Source of the DNA: CAZGSD01 sp964528305
GTDB lineage: Bacteria; Patescibacteriota; Gracilibacteria; UBA1369
DNA length: 41,027 nucleotides
Direction of reading: 5' to 3'
Assembly (NCBI GenBank): GCA_964528305.1
Contig: CAZGSD010000008.1
Coordinates: forward strand, 1-41,027
The position numbers were made by a program, and so were the translations under genes. How positions within the stretch are numbered: position 1 is the stretch's first letter; every line of letters begins with the position of its first letter. The notes below the pieces were generated by a model, which saw only the letters and a program-made list of their open reading frames with translations, did not search any database and had not been told where the DNA came from. This document shows, in pieces, positions 31,579-39,468 of the stretch.

Positions 31579-32622
31579 CTAAAATGTAGCATAAATCTGA
31601 TAATCAATTGTTCCCGAATAATCACCAGATTCAGTTACAGCTGATACATTGGCTACATAACTCACTGTATAAACATCATCCTGGGCAGTACCAGCAGCAG
31701 AAGCCAGACCAGTGGTAGTTCCACTAGTTACTATATGAAAAGTATCAGCAGTATTATAGTTAGCGGCTGGAGTTGGAGTACCAGAACCAGCAGTAGAGGC
31801 TGGCTCAGCACCAACATTAGGTGTTGCGTTATTTTTTAGATTAATTCCCCAACCTTCTGTCCCTGCAGAAGAAGCAGCACTTGAGTAAGCGGCAATAGTG
31901 TCAGTAGCATTAGTATGTGTTAAAGCCGTTGCCTGATAGGTAATATTATATCCGCTAGAAGCATTAGTATTGACGGTCAGTGTCATGGTTCCTGATCCAG
32001 TAGCAGAGGAAGTTAGTGTGCCAAAATTAATAGACGTTGCACTTAAAGCTAAAGTTAGACTTTCATCTACATTGGCAGTAACATCAACCTGTGGATCAGT
32101 CACCAAGGCCACAGCCAGTGAACCACTATCAGCCTGAGTACCACCGATAGCTATGGTATGTGAGCCTGTAGAAGAGGAGTTAGTAATCTGGTTCACGCCA
32201 GATGCAGCATTTGTACCAATTTGTATTTCAATCACAGAACTTGCGCCAATAGTACCAGTCCCACTGGTAAAGGTGATCACTTGTCCAGAGACAGCCGCAC
32301 CCCAGGTTGAGCCACTGGCGGTAGCTGCCAAAGTTAAATCTGAGCCATCATCAGACACATCCATATCAGCATAATCAACTGAACCCATAGTCCAACCCGC
32401 TGGAAAGGTAACCGTAATGGTTTCACCTGCAGCAACGCCAGTAGGGGTAGTAAAGGTAATAGTATGATTTGCTACCACACCTATTTTATTTGTAGATAAA
32501 ACATCATTAGCGCTGGTAATGGCCGCAGCAACTGCCAGACCTGGTAAAAGCAGATTAAGAGACACTGCAATTACAGCAATAAAAGAGGAGAGTTTTTTGA
32601 TAGAACTTAGGTTATTATACAT
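31579..32622 (-). CDS. secreted WxL-like surface protein
   Basis: 347-aa protein rich in Thr, Ser, Ala and Gly. A signal peptide (about 1-33, ending AVAAA) is followed by an Ig-like beta region (about 40-170; TITFTTPTGVAAGETITVTFP) and a C-terminal domain (about 180-347). That domain begins SLTLALSATSINFGTLTS, continues with TLTVNTNASSGYNITYQA and ends GDYSGTIDYQIYATF. Its layout resembles WxL-type domains (Leu-rich strand, FGT motif, a later Trp region EGWGINL, closing strand GxYxGTxxxxxxxxF). The same C-terminal pattern closes the metalloprotease at 33629. WxL domains bind peptidoglycan non-covalently. The leader upstream is almost pure A/T. It is probably an abundant surface protein, but this is inference. 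Confidence 0.75.
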   Translation of the reverse strand: MYNNLSSIKKLSSFIAVIAVSLNLLLPGLAVAAAITSANDVLSTNKIGVVANHTITFTTPTGVAAGETITVTFPAGWTMGSVDYADMDVSDDGSDLTLAATASGSTWGAAVSGQVITFTSGTGTIGASSVIEIQIGTNAASGVNQITNSSSTGSHTIAIGGTQADSGSLAVALVTDPQVDVTANVDESLTLALSATSINFGTLTSSATGSGTMTLTVNTNASSGYNITYQATALTHTNATDTIAAYSSAASSAGTEGWGINLKNNATPNVGAEPASTAGSGTPTPAANYNTADTFHIVTSGTTTGLASAAGTAQDDVYTVSYVANVSAVTESGDYSGTIDYQIYATF

Positions 32623-32924
32623 TGTTTTTGTGTTTTATATTTTATTTAAATATATAAAAGTAGTAATAAATAATAGGAATCTTGGTCAATTACATAAATA
32701 AGTTAATTAAGAATTAAATATGATTAACAATCATGAATTTGATTAATCATTTTTGCTATCTCTTAATTATACATAAAACTTGTTAAACAGTCAACATATC
32801 CCCCTCACTATCATTTTTGAATACACAAAAAACGCCAGAGAGCGGCTTTAAACTAGGCATTTGTCAGTACAAAAGTACCAACAAAAACTTCATCACATCA
32901 TCATGTATAAATCTCCTGCCACTA
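32623..32924. other. A/T-rich intergenic region
   Basis: 302 bp between two leftward genes. It is very A/T-rich near the start of the WxL-like gene, where it should contain that gene's promoter; several TATAAA/TATATT-like words occur on the minus strand and I cannot choose one. It also holds the terminator candidate at 32827-32850. No small ORF or RNA gene is evident. Confidence 0.6.
32827..32850 (-). terminator. terminator candidate after the Pro-rich gene
   Basis: On the minus strand, AAAGCC-GCTCTCT-GGCGTTTTTT forms a short hairpin with A- and T-tracts, about 75 bp downstream of the stop of the leftward Pro-rich gene. The stem has only three strong G-C pairs plus A-T pairs and a bulge. Confidence 0.45.
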
Positions 32925-33602
32925 TTATTTCCAGATCAATAATTGCAGGATTTTTTTGATCACCCGAAACAGTCCCACTGGCGCCACGGCCGCTGCCGAA
33001 GTGGTAACAGCCGTAGACACCCCATAATATATGGCTGGCGTACTATTCTCCATGTTACCAATCGATTTAGCCAGTTTTGTACCCATATTAATAGCATCTT
33101 TCAGCACCGGTAAATCACGCGGACTGAAAGCGGCTTTAGCTCGAGGGGGGGGGGCATTCGGTCGTGGAAGTGAGTTAGTAGCCAGTATCGCTTTTGCGGG
33201 CGGTAATTTAGTTGATGTCAGTTCTGTAGGATGTTCTGCTGCAGATGGAGGGGGGGATTGCCTTGGCCGAATCAGCACTTTCTCGGCCTGCGATGTGGAC
33301 ATGAAAGGCTCTTCTATAGGTTTAAAAGGCTTTTTTGTGATAGTCTGAGAGTTAGAAGAAGAATTAGTAAATATGCCAGCACTATCATCGACAGAATTAT
33401 TTTGTATGGTATTATTGGTAGCTGGGGTAGGTGTGGGATTTGGGGTGGACGTTACTACAGTTGCCCCAATACTAACAGTAGCCGTCATCAAATCCTGATT
33501 GTTTATAGTAAACATAAAAAGTAATGGTGAAATCAGCATTATGGCAGCGAGCAAGACCAGAGGGGCTTTTTTAAATCGTTTTTTCTTGGATCTGATAGCC
33601 AT
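32925..33602 (-). CDS. Pro/Thr-rich secreted or membrane protein with poly-C tracts
   Basis: 225-aa protein, family not recognised. A basic N terminus (MAIRSKKKRFKK) leads into one hydrophobic segment (about 14-32), then a low-complexity Pro, Thr, Ser and Asn-rich region (about 45-155; TSTPNPTPTPATNN, RPRQSPPPSAAEH, RPNAPPPRAK). A C-terminal part (about 160-225) holds a weakly hydrophobic stretch (YYGVSTAVTTSAAAVAPVGLF) and ends LQLLIWK. Two homopolymers occur in the coding strand, C10 (33145-33154) and C7 (33250-33256), both in Pro-coding segments. It sits between the metalloprotease and the WxL-like protein, 26 bp after the former, and likely belongs to the same envelope cluster. Confidence 0.65.
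   Translation of the reverse strand: MAIRSKKKRFKKAPLVLLAAIMLISPLLFMFTINNQDLMTATVSIGATVVTSTPNPTPTPATNNTIQNNSVDDSAGIFTNSSSNSQTITKKPFKPIEEPFMSTSQAEKVLIRPRQSPPPSAAEHPTELTSTKLPPAKAILATNSLPRPNAPPPRAKAAFSPRDLPVLKDAINMGTKLAKSIGNMENSTPAIYYGVSTAVTTSAAAVAPVGLFRVIKKILQLLIWK
33145..33154 (-). repeat. C10 homopolymer inside a coding region
   Basis: Ten G on the plus strand (ten C in the gene) at a Pro-Pro-Pro segment; a C7 tract follows 96 bp further upstream in the gene (33250-33256). A one-base change in length would shift the frame and remove the C-terminal part of the protein. Confidence 0.85.
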
Positions 33603-33628
33603 GATATATGGGGGTATATGGGTAAAAA

Positions 33629-36532
33629 TTAAAAAACGCCGAACACGATTACTTCTACAGTGTCCACATAACTGCCTGGTAGAGTAGTTGCATCAATCAC
33701 GGCCTTGTAGCGCAAATCAACCGTTTCTGGAGCTGCGGGAGTTGTGGTCATACTGAAGGCTTTCTGATAGTCTGAGGAAATAGCCAAATCATTGGCTGAA
33801 TCATTGTTAAAGGCATCGGTGATTGTAATACCAGCCGAGGGGTTTTCTACATAAACCCCATATGACGCATTAGAAGCATCCACCACGGCTGACGAGGCGG
33901 CAGTTGGGATCAAACCGCTACTGGCAACATTATACAGTCCTGGATTATTTCCATCACCGGTACTTTTGATGTAGCCTTCAAACCCCTCAGCAGCATTGGT
34001 ATCTATAGTTATGGTGGTTATAGTAGGACTGGTCACAGCAGTTGTAGATAATGTACCAAAATTGATGGTACCATTGGCGACGGAAAAGGTAATAGTCGGA
34101 TTTTCCGTTACAAATAAAGGATCTAACTCAATTGGTATTTCCTCAGGATTCATAATCGGAATTATGGTGAAGCCGGCAACACCTGGTCCAACGCCATGCT
34201 GTTCAAAAGCCGCCAGAATATTTTTCAGATGTGGAGTCCCATTTAGTAAATTTTCGTCGTCATCATCTTCAATGATTAATTGATACATGAAGTTTTCAAA
34301 GGTCGTGCGCCCGGCATACAGGGCATTATAGACAAGTTTATCCGCTGCCTGTTGACCAATTTTTTTTCTTAAATCCCATAGACTTCCAGAAAATATCTGA
34401 GAATCCTCATGGGTTTTATTTTGCCAATCAGTTATCAATAAATTATTTCTCAACTCACGCGGATTAGGCAGGAAATTTTCGCCAAATATAGGATCATCAC
34501 TCAGTGAGGCAGCGAAATAATCAGCCAGGCCCTCACTCATGGCTGCAGATTGGGAGTTTTCTATATTGGGCAGGGGGTGTAGCTGGCTAATTAAGTAATG
34601 CACGTATTCATGAAACACAATATCTTTGGAAAAGGCGTGATTAGGCATTCCACATCCTTCGCCACGCCCCAGCTTCAGGGCTTGTTCTGTGGGGTTGTAG
34701 TAAGAGGTACAGCCGGCCAATATATTGTCCACATCCCTGGAATTAACATGCGCGGTGAGTTTTGGCCCATCAAAATCCATATTAGTACGGAAATAACTGC
34801 TAATCACAGCCAATAAATAATAGACTGTCCTGGCTGACTGACCGATTTCGCTACCCACATCGAGCGTGATGGGATTGTCAACAGTCTTCACCACCTCCCA
34901 TTTTTGCGTCTGGGGAGGAGCGGCTGCCACATCATCATCCAGTATTCGGAAATAAATATTATCCATGTTTAGGCGTAAATCCTGCATATTAACGGCAGCC
35001 GCTGGCGGTAAAACAGTTATACCAGCCACATCAGTAAAATAATCTATATTTTGATATATAGCATTCAGATAAGGAAAATCCACAGTCTCCAAAATGCCGG
35101 CAGTGATATTGAACACTTTACCCGTTACATGAATAATTGTGTCTTCGACTACCGGTTCTACCGGGGCGTCCTGCGGCGGTGTATCCTGGAAGAATAGCTC
35201 ATTATAGATTAGTAAAATTTCTCCAGAATTGGCATCCATTAGAATGGTCCACACACTTTGTGGGGCCGTAATTTTAACTTTTACCTTATAGACTAGTGGA
35301 AAGTCATAAAAATCAAATGGGTTTTTTTTCCCTGTTTTAATCACAGGGAAAATTACAGGGTCCACAGATATAAGATCTGGATTTTTGGCTACTAGGTCTG
35401 GGATTTTATACAAAGCCGTCCAGACCTGATCAGTAGTCATATCCACTTGAGGGCGCCCAATACTAGAGATCTTTTTCAGCGAAGAATGAATGGCTAGTAA
35501 TTTACCAGTATCACTAATCACTAGACTGACCTTGCTATCATGAACAGGTATACCCTGATAGGACTGAGTAAAATCTACATACCATTTGTGATTGTTAAAT
35601 AAAGTTTTACTTTGTTGCAGATCCGAGAGTGATACAGCCCGCTTGAGGCCGATTTTATCCAGATGGCTATTCAGCAAATTCAGGCTGAGGTTATATATAT
35701 CGCTGATAGGGAGTCGTTCATTTTTCACGCTCTCATCCACGGTCACGGGTACATCACCACTCATAAACCATTTCACCTCTTGGCTGTCGACATTTTTGAT
35801 AGTACGAGTGATTTCACTAGCATCATCTTTCGAAACAATCCACGGATCAATAGCTAGATTTTCTGGCGTAGTAGTATTAATAATAGGTTCTGGTAGCGAA
35901 ACCTGCTCCAAAGCATCATCCATTTTTGCTGCTTCTGGCAACAGTTTCACTTCCGGGAGGACTTCATTACTGGACGGTAGTGTTGTATCAGATGAGGGGG
36001 GCTCCTGCTCCAAAACAGTATTTTCAACAATTTCCTCTGTCACGGGCACGTCACTTGTGGACTGACCGTTTGGGGCTGATGGAATGATAGCCTCGGTAAA
36101 GGTGATATCCAGAAGCTCCAACTCTTGCTCTTGTGCCGAAGCATCCACCTGGGGCTCGCTGACAATACCAGAATCTGGCCTGGGTGGTGTAGGGGGAATA
36201 GTGATGGTATCCCCACTAAGATCATTCAGGCCAGCCTCTGTAAAAATCACATCAGGGGGCGGCGGAAGTACTGTGATGGTAGGGGTAGGAGGTGTTTCCA
36301 CTACGGGCGTCGGGGGAGGGGTCCCAGCAGAAATCGGCGGAGAAGCTTCCTGGGTAGTAATAACAGCAGGCGTATCCACAAATGGTGTAGGTTCAGCGAC
36401 TGTTACTATGGGGGCTGCCGCAGACTCATCTTGGGCCAGCACGGGCCAAGCAAAAGTGGTGAAGGATAATGAGCCCAGCACAAGGAGACTAAGACGGGTT
36501 TTAGTGGTTTTTGCCAGCAGATTTCTTGGCAT
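33629..36532 (-). CDS. large secreted M4/M36-like zinc metalloprotease with WxL-like C-terminal domain
   Basis: 967-aa protein. In order: a signal peptide (about 1-34, ending VLAQ); a long Pro/Thr/Glu-rich region (about 35-235); an FTP/PepSY-type propeptide (about 270-450; NNHKWYVDFTQSYQGIPVHD, AIHSSLKK, YKVKVKI); and a catalytic domain with the zinc motif HEYVH (641-645) and third ligand Glu667 in SEGLADYFA, with Asp671, as in thermolysin/fungalysin families. A C-terminal beta domain follows (about 825-967) starting ITFSVANGTINFGTL and ending GSYVDTVEVIVFGVF. This last domain matches the end of the protein at 31579 in layout. All catalytic residues are present, so it should be active after propeptide removal. 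Its start overlaps the upstream DUF916-like gene by 32 bp. Substrates are unknown; surface or host proteins are plausible. Confidence 0.88.
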   Translation of the reverse strand: MPRNLLAKTTKTRLSLLVLGSLSFTTFAWPVLAQDESAAAPIVTVAEPTPFVDTPAVITTQEASPPISAGTPPPTPVVETPPTPTITVLPPPPDVIFTEAGLNDLSGDTITIPPTPPRPDSGIVSEPQVDASAQEQELELLDITFTEAIIPSAPNGQSTSDVPVTEEIVENTVLEQEPPSSDTTLPSSNEVLPEVKLLPEAAKMDDALEQVSLPEPIINTTTPENLAIDPWIVSKDDASEITRTIKNVDSQEVKWFMSGDVPVTVDESVKNERLPISDIYNLSLNLLNSHLDKIGLKRAVSLSDLQQSKTLFNNHKWYVDFTQSYQGIPVHDSKVSLVISDTGKLLAIHSSLKKISSIGRPQVDMTTDQVWTALYKIPDLVAKNPDLISVDPVIFPVIKTGKKNPFDFYDFPLVYKVKVKITAPQSVWTILMDANSGEILLIYNELFFQDTPPQDAPVEPVVEDTIIHVTGKVFNITAGILETVDFPYLNAIYQNIDYFTDVAGITVLPPAAAVNMQDLRLNMDNIYFRILDDDVAAAPPQTQKWEVVKTVDNPITLDVGSEIGQSARTVYYLLAVISSYFRTNMDFDGPKLTAHVNSRDVDNILAGCTSYYNPTEQALKLGRGEGCGMPNHAFSKDIVFHEYVHYLISQLHPLPNIENSQSAAMSEGLADYFAASLSDDPIFGENFLPNPRELRNNLLITDWQNKTHEDSQIFSGSLWDLRKKIGQQAADKLVYNALYAGRTTFENFMYQLIIEDDDDENLLNGTPHLKNILAAFEQHGVGPGVAGFTIIPIMNPEEIPIELDPLFVTENPTITFSVANGTINFGTLSTTAVTSPTITTITIDTNAAEGFEGYIKSTGDGNNPGLYNVASSGLIPTAASSAVVDASNASYGVYVENPSAGITITDAFNNDSANDLAISSDYQKAFSMTTTPAAPETVDLRYKAVIDATTLPGSYVDTVEVIVFGVF

Positions 36533-37526
36533 TATATTGTTTTAAAATCTGTTTGGTCAGCCATTTATTGTAGAATTTAAAGAAGAGGGCAGTTAAACCT
36601 CCAGCGGTTAGCAATAGTATTATTAGCTGTAATGGTAGACCCACAAAATAAGCTTTGGAGAAATGATGTATGCCAGTTTGATCAATGACGTCCAATTCAG
36701 CAGTATAAAAGCCCAGCAAAAAATCTTTTTTGAGCTGGCCATAAACTGCACGTTCAGATCCAGGGAAGACACGTTTTTTCTCTATGGAGAATTGCTCCAC
36801 CGTACTACCGAAGATGTTTTTCACCGTGATATTCCCCTCAGGTACATAGTGGGTGTCCGAATTATTTTGAAATTTAAAACTGAAGTCCACGGGCCCATTT
36901 TTAAATAAAGACCCATCTGCAAACCACAATTTAGGCGTGAAAGTTTTAGTTTTTGTATCAAACACACCGGCTTTCAATGGACTGGAAACAGCACCTTCTC
37001 GGGATGATTCACCAGATATGGACACCAAAACCATCACACCAATTTGCCCCCCTATACCTACTCCAGCACCACCTGATACTGCGGCAGTGGATTTCCCAAA
37101 GAATATCATCCCATAATGTCCGCCCCGTGCGGCGTCTTTTGGAGCTGTAACAGTGAACTGCACTTCTTTACTTTGCTTGGCTGGGACCGTGACGTTTTGG
37201 TCAACCTTGATCCAATTTTTAAGTGAAAATTTCTGTAAATCGGGGTCGCTTAATTCATCAGCCGTCATAAATTTCAATTGATCACTATCATCATAATAAA
37301 AATCCTTGACATCAGTGCTTAACAACAAGTTACCACCACCAGCGGTGCTGGTAACTTGTATTTTTTCCGTCACGCTTTCCCCGGGATTGAGGCGTATTTC
37401 CAGTATAGGTGGCGACACACTAATAGTCAGTCCATCCTGGGCCATAACAGCTTGTAGGGGTAGGAAAACGCCAAACACAGACGCAACCAATGCCGTCACA
37501 ACAGTATAATTCAAAAACTTGCGCAT
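36501..37526 (-). CDS. DUF916/WxL-interacting-like membrane-anchored protein
   Basis: 341-aa protein. A signal peptide (about 1-29, ending VMAQ) is followed by a first Ig-like domain (about 33-140; LTISVSPPILEIRLNPGESV and VPAKQSKEVQFTVTAPKDAARGGHYGMIFF), a second beta domain (about 165-290), one transmembrane segment (about 298-318; LPLQLIILLLTAGGLTALFF) and a basic cytoplasmic tail. This order is that of DUF916-DUF3324 proteins, which bind peptidoglycan and WxL proteins in Gram-positive WxL loci. Its neighbours on the same strand include two proteins with WxL-like C termini, which supports the reading, though sequence similarity should be tested. It is the first gene of the leftward cluster and overlaps the protease gene by 32 bp. 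Confidence 0.75.
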   Translation of the reverse strand: MRKFLNYTVVTALVASVFGVFLPLQAVMAQDGLTISVSPPILEIRLNPGESVTEKIQVTSTAGGGNLLLSTDVKDFYYDDSDQLKFMTADELSDPDLQKFSLKNWIKVDQNVTVPAKQSKEVQFTVTAPKDAARGGHYGMIFFGKSTAAVSGGAGVGIGGQIGVMVLVSISGESSREGAVSSPLKAGVFDTKTKTFTPKLWFADGSLFKNGPVDFSFKFQNNSDTHYVPEGNITVKNIFGSTVEQFSIEKKRVFPGSERAVYGQLKKDFLLGFYTAELDVIDQTGIHHFSKAYFVGLPLQLIILLLTAGGLTALFFKFYNKWLTKQILKQYNAKKSAGKNH

Positions 37527-37719
37527 AATTTTTACAATGTATGAAAATATCTACCCAAGTATGGTATTACACAGCGGATGAAACCACAAATTAGCCGCAA
37601 CATTGTGAGTCAGAACGTGTTGACAGTTTTTGTTTTATGGGAAAGCTTGTAAGAACTTTCACGTTTAAAGAGGATAGACACGTGAATTTACAGCCATACC
37701 ATTATAAATTCACTATTTA

Positions 37720-37748
37720 TTGACAAATACGCGTGAAGAATATACAAT
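37720..37748 (+). promoter_or_regulatory. consensus leaderless promoter of the fic gene
   Basis: A perfect TTGACA (37720-37725), a 17-bp spacer and TACAAT (37743-37748). The predicted start, 7 nt after the -10 box, is 37755, exactly the A of the fic ATG, so the mRNA should be leaderless. Upstream (37660-37690) lie CACGTTT and CACGTG words that could be regulator sites. Confidence 0.75.
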
Positions 37749-37754
37749 AAAAGC

Positions 37755-38657
37755 ATGAAAACATCAAAACAGCTCAAAAATAGACTGGAGGCCCTGCGCC
37801 GCCAATTCGAGACTTTACGTCTGGGTAAGCAATCTCTGCTTACGCTTATTGACGAAGCAGAAATACCCGAAAGTGTTTATAATTCCAATGCCATTGAGAA
37901 TTCTACTCTTTCCCTGCGCGAAACGGAAAAAATCCTGATGGAGATGGAAGTGTCCAAAGGCATCAGTACACGGGAGCTTTTTGAAGCTAGAAATCTGGCT
38001 AGAGTTTATGATTATATTCGCTCCAAATCCCTACAATTCGATTTGACCCGCGATCTAGTGCTACTCATTCATCAAATGCTGATTGGCGGCATTGATGACC
38101 CTATCGCTGGGCGTTTTCGTCAGGCGGGGGAGTATGTCAAAGTGGGTACGCATATAGCTCCTGCCCCCGAGCAAATTGAGCAGCGTATCAAAGAAATTTT
38201 CGCTGAATACAATAGTAATTATACTGATTATTTCACTGATAAAATCGCCAAATTCCATTTGGATTTCGAGATCTTGCACCCCTTTAATGATGGTAATGGG
38301 CGCATGGGGCGGGCCATCATCAACTATCAGCTTCAGCGACTGGGCTTCCCCGTAATCATCATTCGCGACAAGGAGAAAAAAGATTATTATAAATCCTTTG
38401 GCACTTACGCCGCCAAACAGAATTTTTCCGGCATGGCCAAAATCATCAATCTCACTCTGATCGAATCACTGCATAAACGCATAGCCTATTTGCAGGGAGA
38501 AAATATTATCAAACTCTCCAATTATGTTAAGAGGCATGCTTTGTCAGCCCCAGCTGTGCTCAACGCCGCCAAACGCCAAAGCATCCCCGCCTTCCGCGAA
38601 AAAGGCGTCTGGAAAATCAGCGAAGCCTATCAATACTCTCCCCCCACCCTTCCCTAA
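37755..38657 (+). CDS. Fic family AMP-transferase with N-terminal inhibitory motif
   Basis: 300-aa Fic protein. The core motif HPFNDGNGRMGR (175-186) has the catalytic His175 and the metal and phosphate-binding residues intact. The N-terminal inhibitory helix motif [S/T]xxxE[G/N] is present as SNAIEN (44-49), with Glu48 as the blocking residue, so it is a class II (self-inhibited) Fic. The C-terminal segment (AAKRQSIPAFREKGVWKI) is typical of this Fic subfamily. Fic proteins add AMP or other nucleotide groups to target proteins; the target here is unknown and no antitoxin gene is adjacent. A consensus promoter starts transcription at the ATG. Structured element B begins 25 bp after the stop. 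Confidence 0.94.
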   Translation: MKTSKQLKNRLEALRRQFETLRLGKQSLLTLIDEAEIPESVYNSNAIENSTLSLRETEKILMEMEVSKGISTRELFEARNLARVYDYIRSKSLQFDLTRDLVLLIHQMLIGGIDDPIAGRFRQAGEYVKVGTHIAPAPEQIEQRIKEIFAEYNSNYTDYFTDKIAKFHLDFEILHPFNDGNGRMGRAIINYQLQRLGFPVIIIRDKEKKDYYKSFGTYAAKQNFSGMAKIINLTLIESLHKRIAYLQGENIIKLSNYVKRHALSAPAVLNAAKRQSIPAFREKGVWKISEAYQYSPPTLP

Positions 38658-38682
38658 ATTCTGTGCTACTTTGCAATGCGCT

Positions 38683-38826
38683 AAAGGAAATAAGCAGATG
38701 TACCTGCCAGGCATCTGCGAAGGTGGGCTGGCCTGGTCCGCTTTAGCGGCAGCCCACCGTAGCAATAGCGAAGCCGCCGCTGGGGCGGCTGAGCGTGCCT
38801 GGCAGGTACATCTGCTTATTTCCTTT
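38683..38826 (+). repeat. structured palindromic element, copy B (144 nt)
   Basis: Perfect 31-bp arms (38683-38713 with 38796-38826) around an 82-nt core. The core has the stem GGTGGGCTG/CAGCCCACC (38722-38730 with 38750-38758), bulge GCCTGGT (38731-38737), inner hairpin CCGC-TTTA-GCGG, single-stranded GTAGCAATAGCG and hairpin AGCCGCC-GCTGG-GGCGGCT (38772-38790). It is in the same orientation as copy A. Stem bases differ from copy A in compensating pairs, while the bulge, the GTAGCAATAGCG strand and the GCTGG loop are identical. It follows the fic gene; the base of the stem is A-rich on the left and T-rich on the right, so a terminator role is possible. No flanking target-site duplication is evident. 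Confidence 0.85.
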
Positions 38827-38871
38827 TGACCGCTTTTTCCAAATCTAGCAATAGTTATTATTTCTTCCCGC

Positions 38872-38899
38872 TTGATTATCCAAAGCGATCATTTAATAT
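38872..38899 (+). promoter_or_regulatory. promoter candidate of the HTH/coiled-coil gene
   Basis: TTGATT (38872-38877), a 16-bp spacer and TAATAT (38894-38899) predict a start near 38906 and a ~49-nt leader without a Shine-Dalgarno before ATG 38955. Confidence 0.4.
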
Positions 38900-38954
38900 A
38901 CAAAAGCACTTCCCCATCAGGGAAAACACCTAGACATTTTAACTAGTCAAAACT

Positions 38955-39392
38955 ATGGCCGAGACCTTGTATAGCATCCAGGAAGCAGCTGAAATAGCCA
39001 ACAAATCAGTGCAAACCATTCGTAGGGCGCTCAAGGCCAAAAAGTTAACTGGTAAGAAGCAAAAAACGCCCCAAGGATTTAATTACCTGATTGGTGAGGA
39101 CGCTCTTTTTGCTCTCTATAATATAGACAGAACTCACGGTAAGGTGTCCGCTCCGGCTCTGGCCGCCGCCGAGCAGACTTCGCTGGTGACCGAATATGCC
39201 TCCCGTGAAGAGTTGCAGGAACAGAAAAAGGTTTTGGATAAGTTAGTGGATGAAAATCGCAAGGACAAGGATACTTTTATGAGATTCGTCAAAGTGTTCC
39301 AGGAGAGATTCACTTCACTAGAGAGTCAGGTTAAGCTTTTGGAGGAACCAGGTAAAAAGAAAAAATGGTATCAATTTTGGAAAAAGTCCTGA
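38955..39392 (+). CDS. HTH (excisionase/MerR-like) coiled-coil protein
   Basis: 145-aa protein. An N-terminal HTH_17-type domain (about 4-55; YSIQEAAEIANKSVQTIRRA) with a basic wing (KKLTGKKQKTPQGFNYLIGE) is followed by a linker and a coiled coil (about 80-130). It ends in a basic-aromatic tail (KKKKWYQFWKKS) that could bind acidic membrane lipids. The plan parallels the tail-anchored HTH protein at 89-790. It lies 76 bp upstream of the PBP1C gene on the same strand and may be co-transcribed with or regulate it. DNA targets are unknown. Confidence 0.75.
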   Translation: MAETLYSIQEAAEIANKSVQTIRRALKAKKLTGKKQKTPQGFNYLIGEDALFALYNIDRTHGKVSAPALAAAEQTSLVTEYASREELQEQKKVLDKLVDENRKDKDTFMRFVKVFQERFTSLESQVKLLEEPGKKKKWYQFWKKS

Positions 39393-39468
39393 TTATTAAT
39401 ATCCAAAAATTCCTCTGCGTCACTTCATATCATTTATAGCAAAAAGGCCGCTGCTGAAAGTTCTACTA

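Noticed and set aside
36084..36545. Gly/Val-rich 153-aa open frame on the plus strand
   Set aside because: It is the antisense of the Pro/Thr-rich region of the metalloprotease; low-complexity codons leave the opposite frame open by chance.
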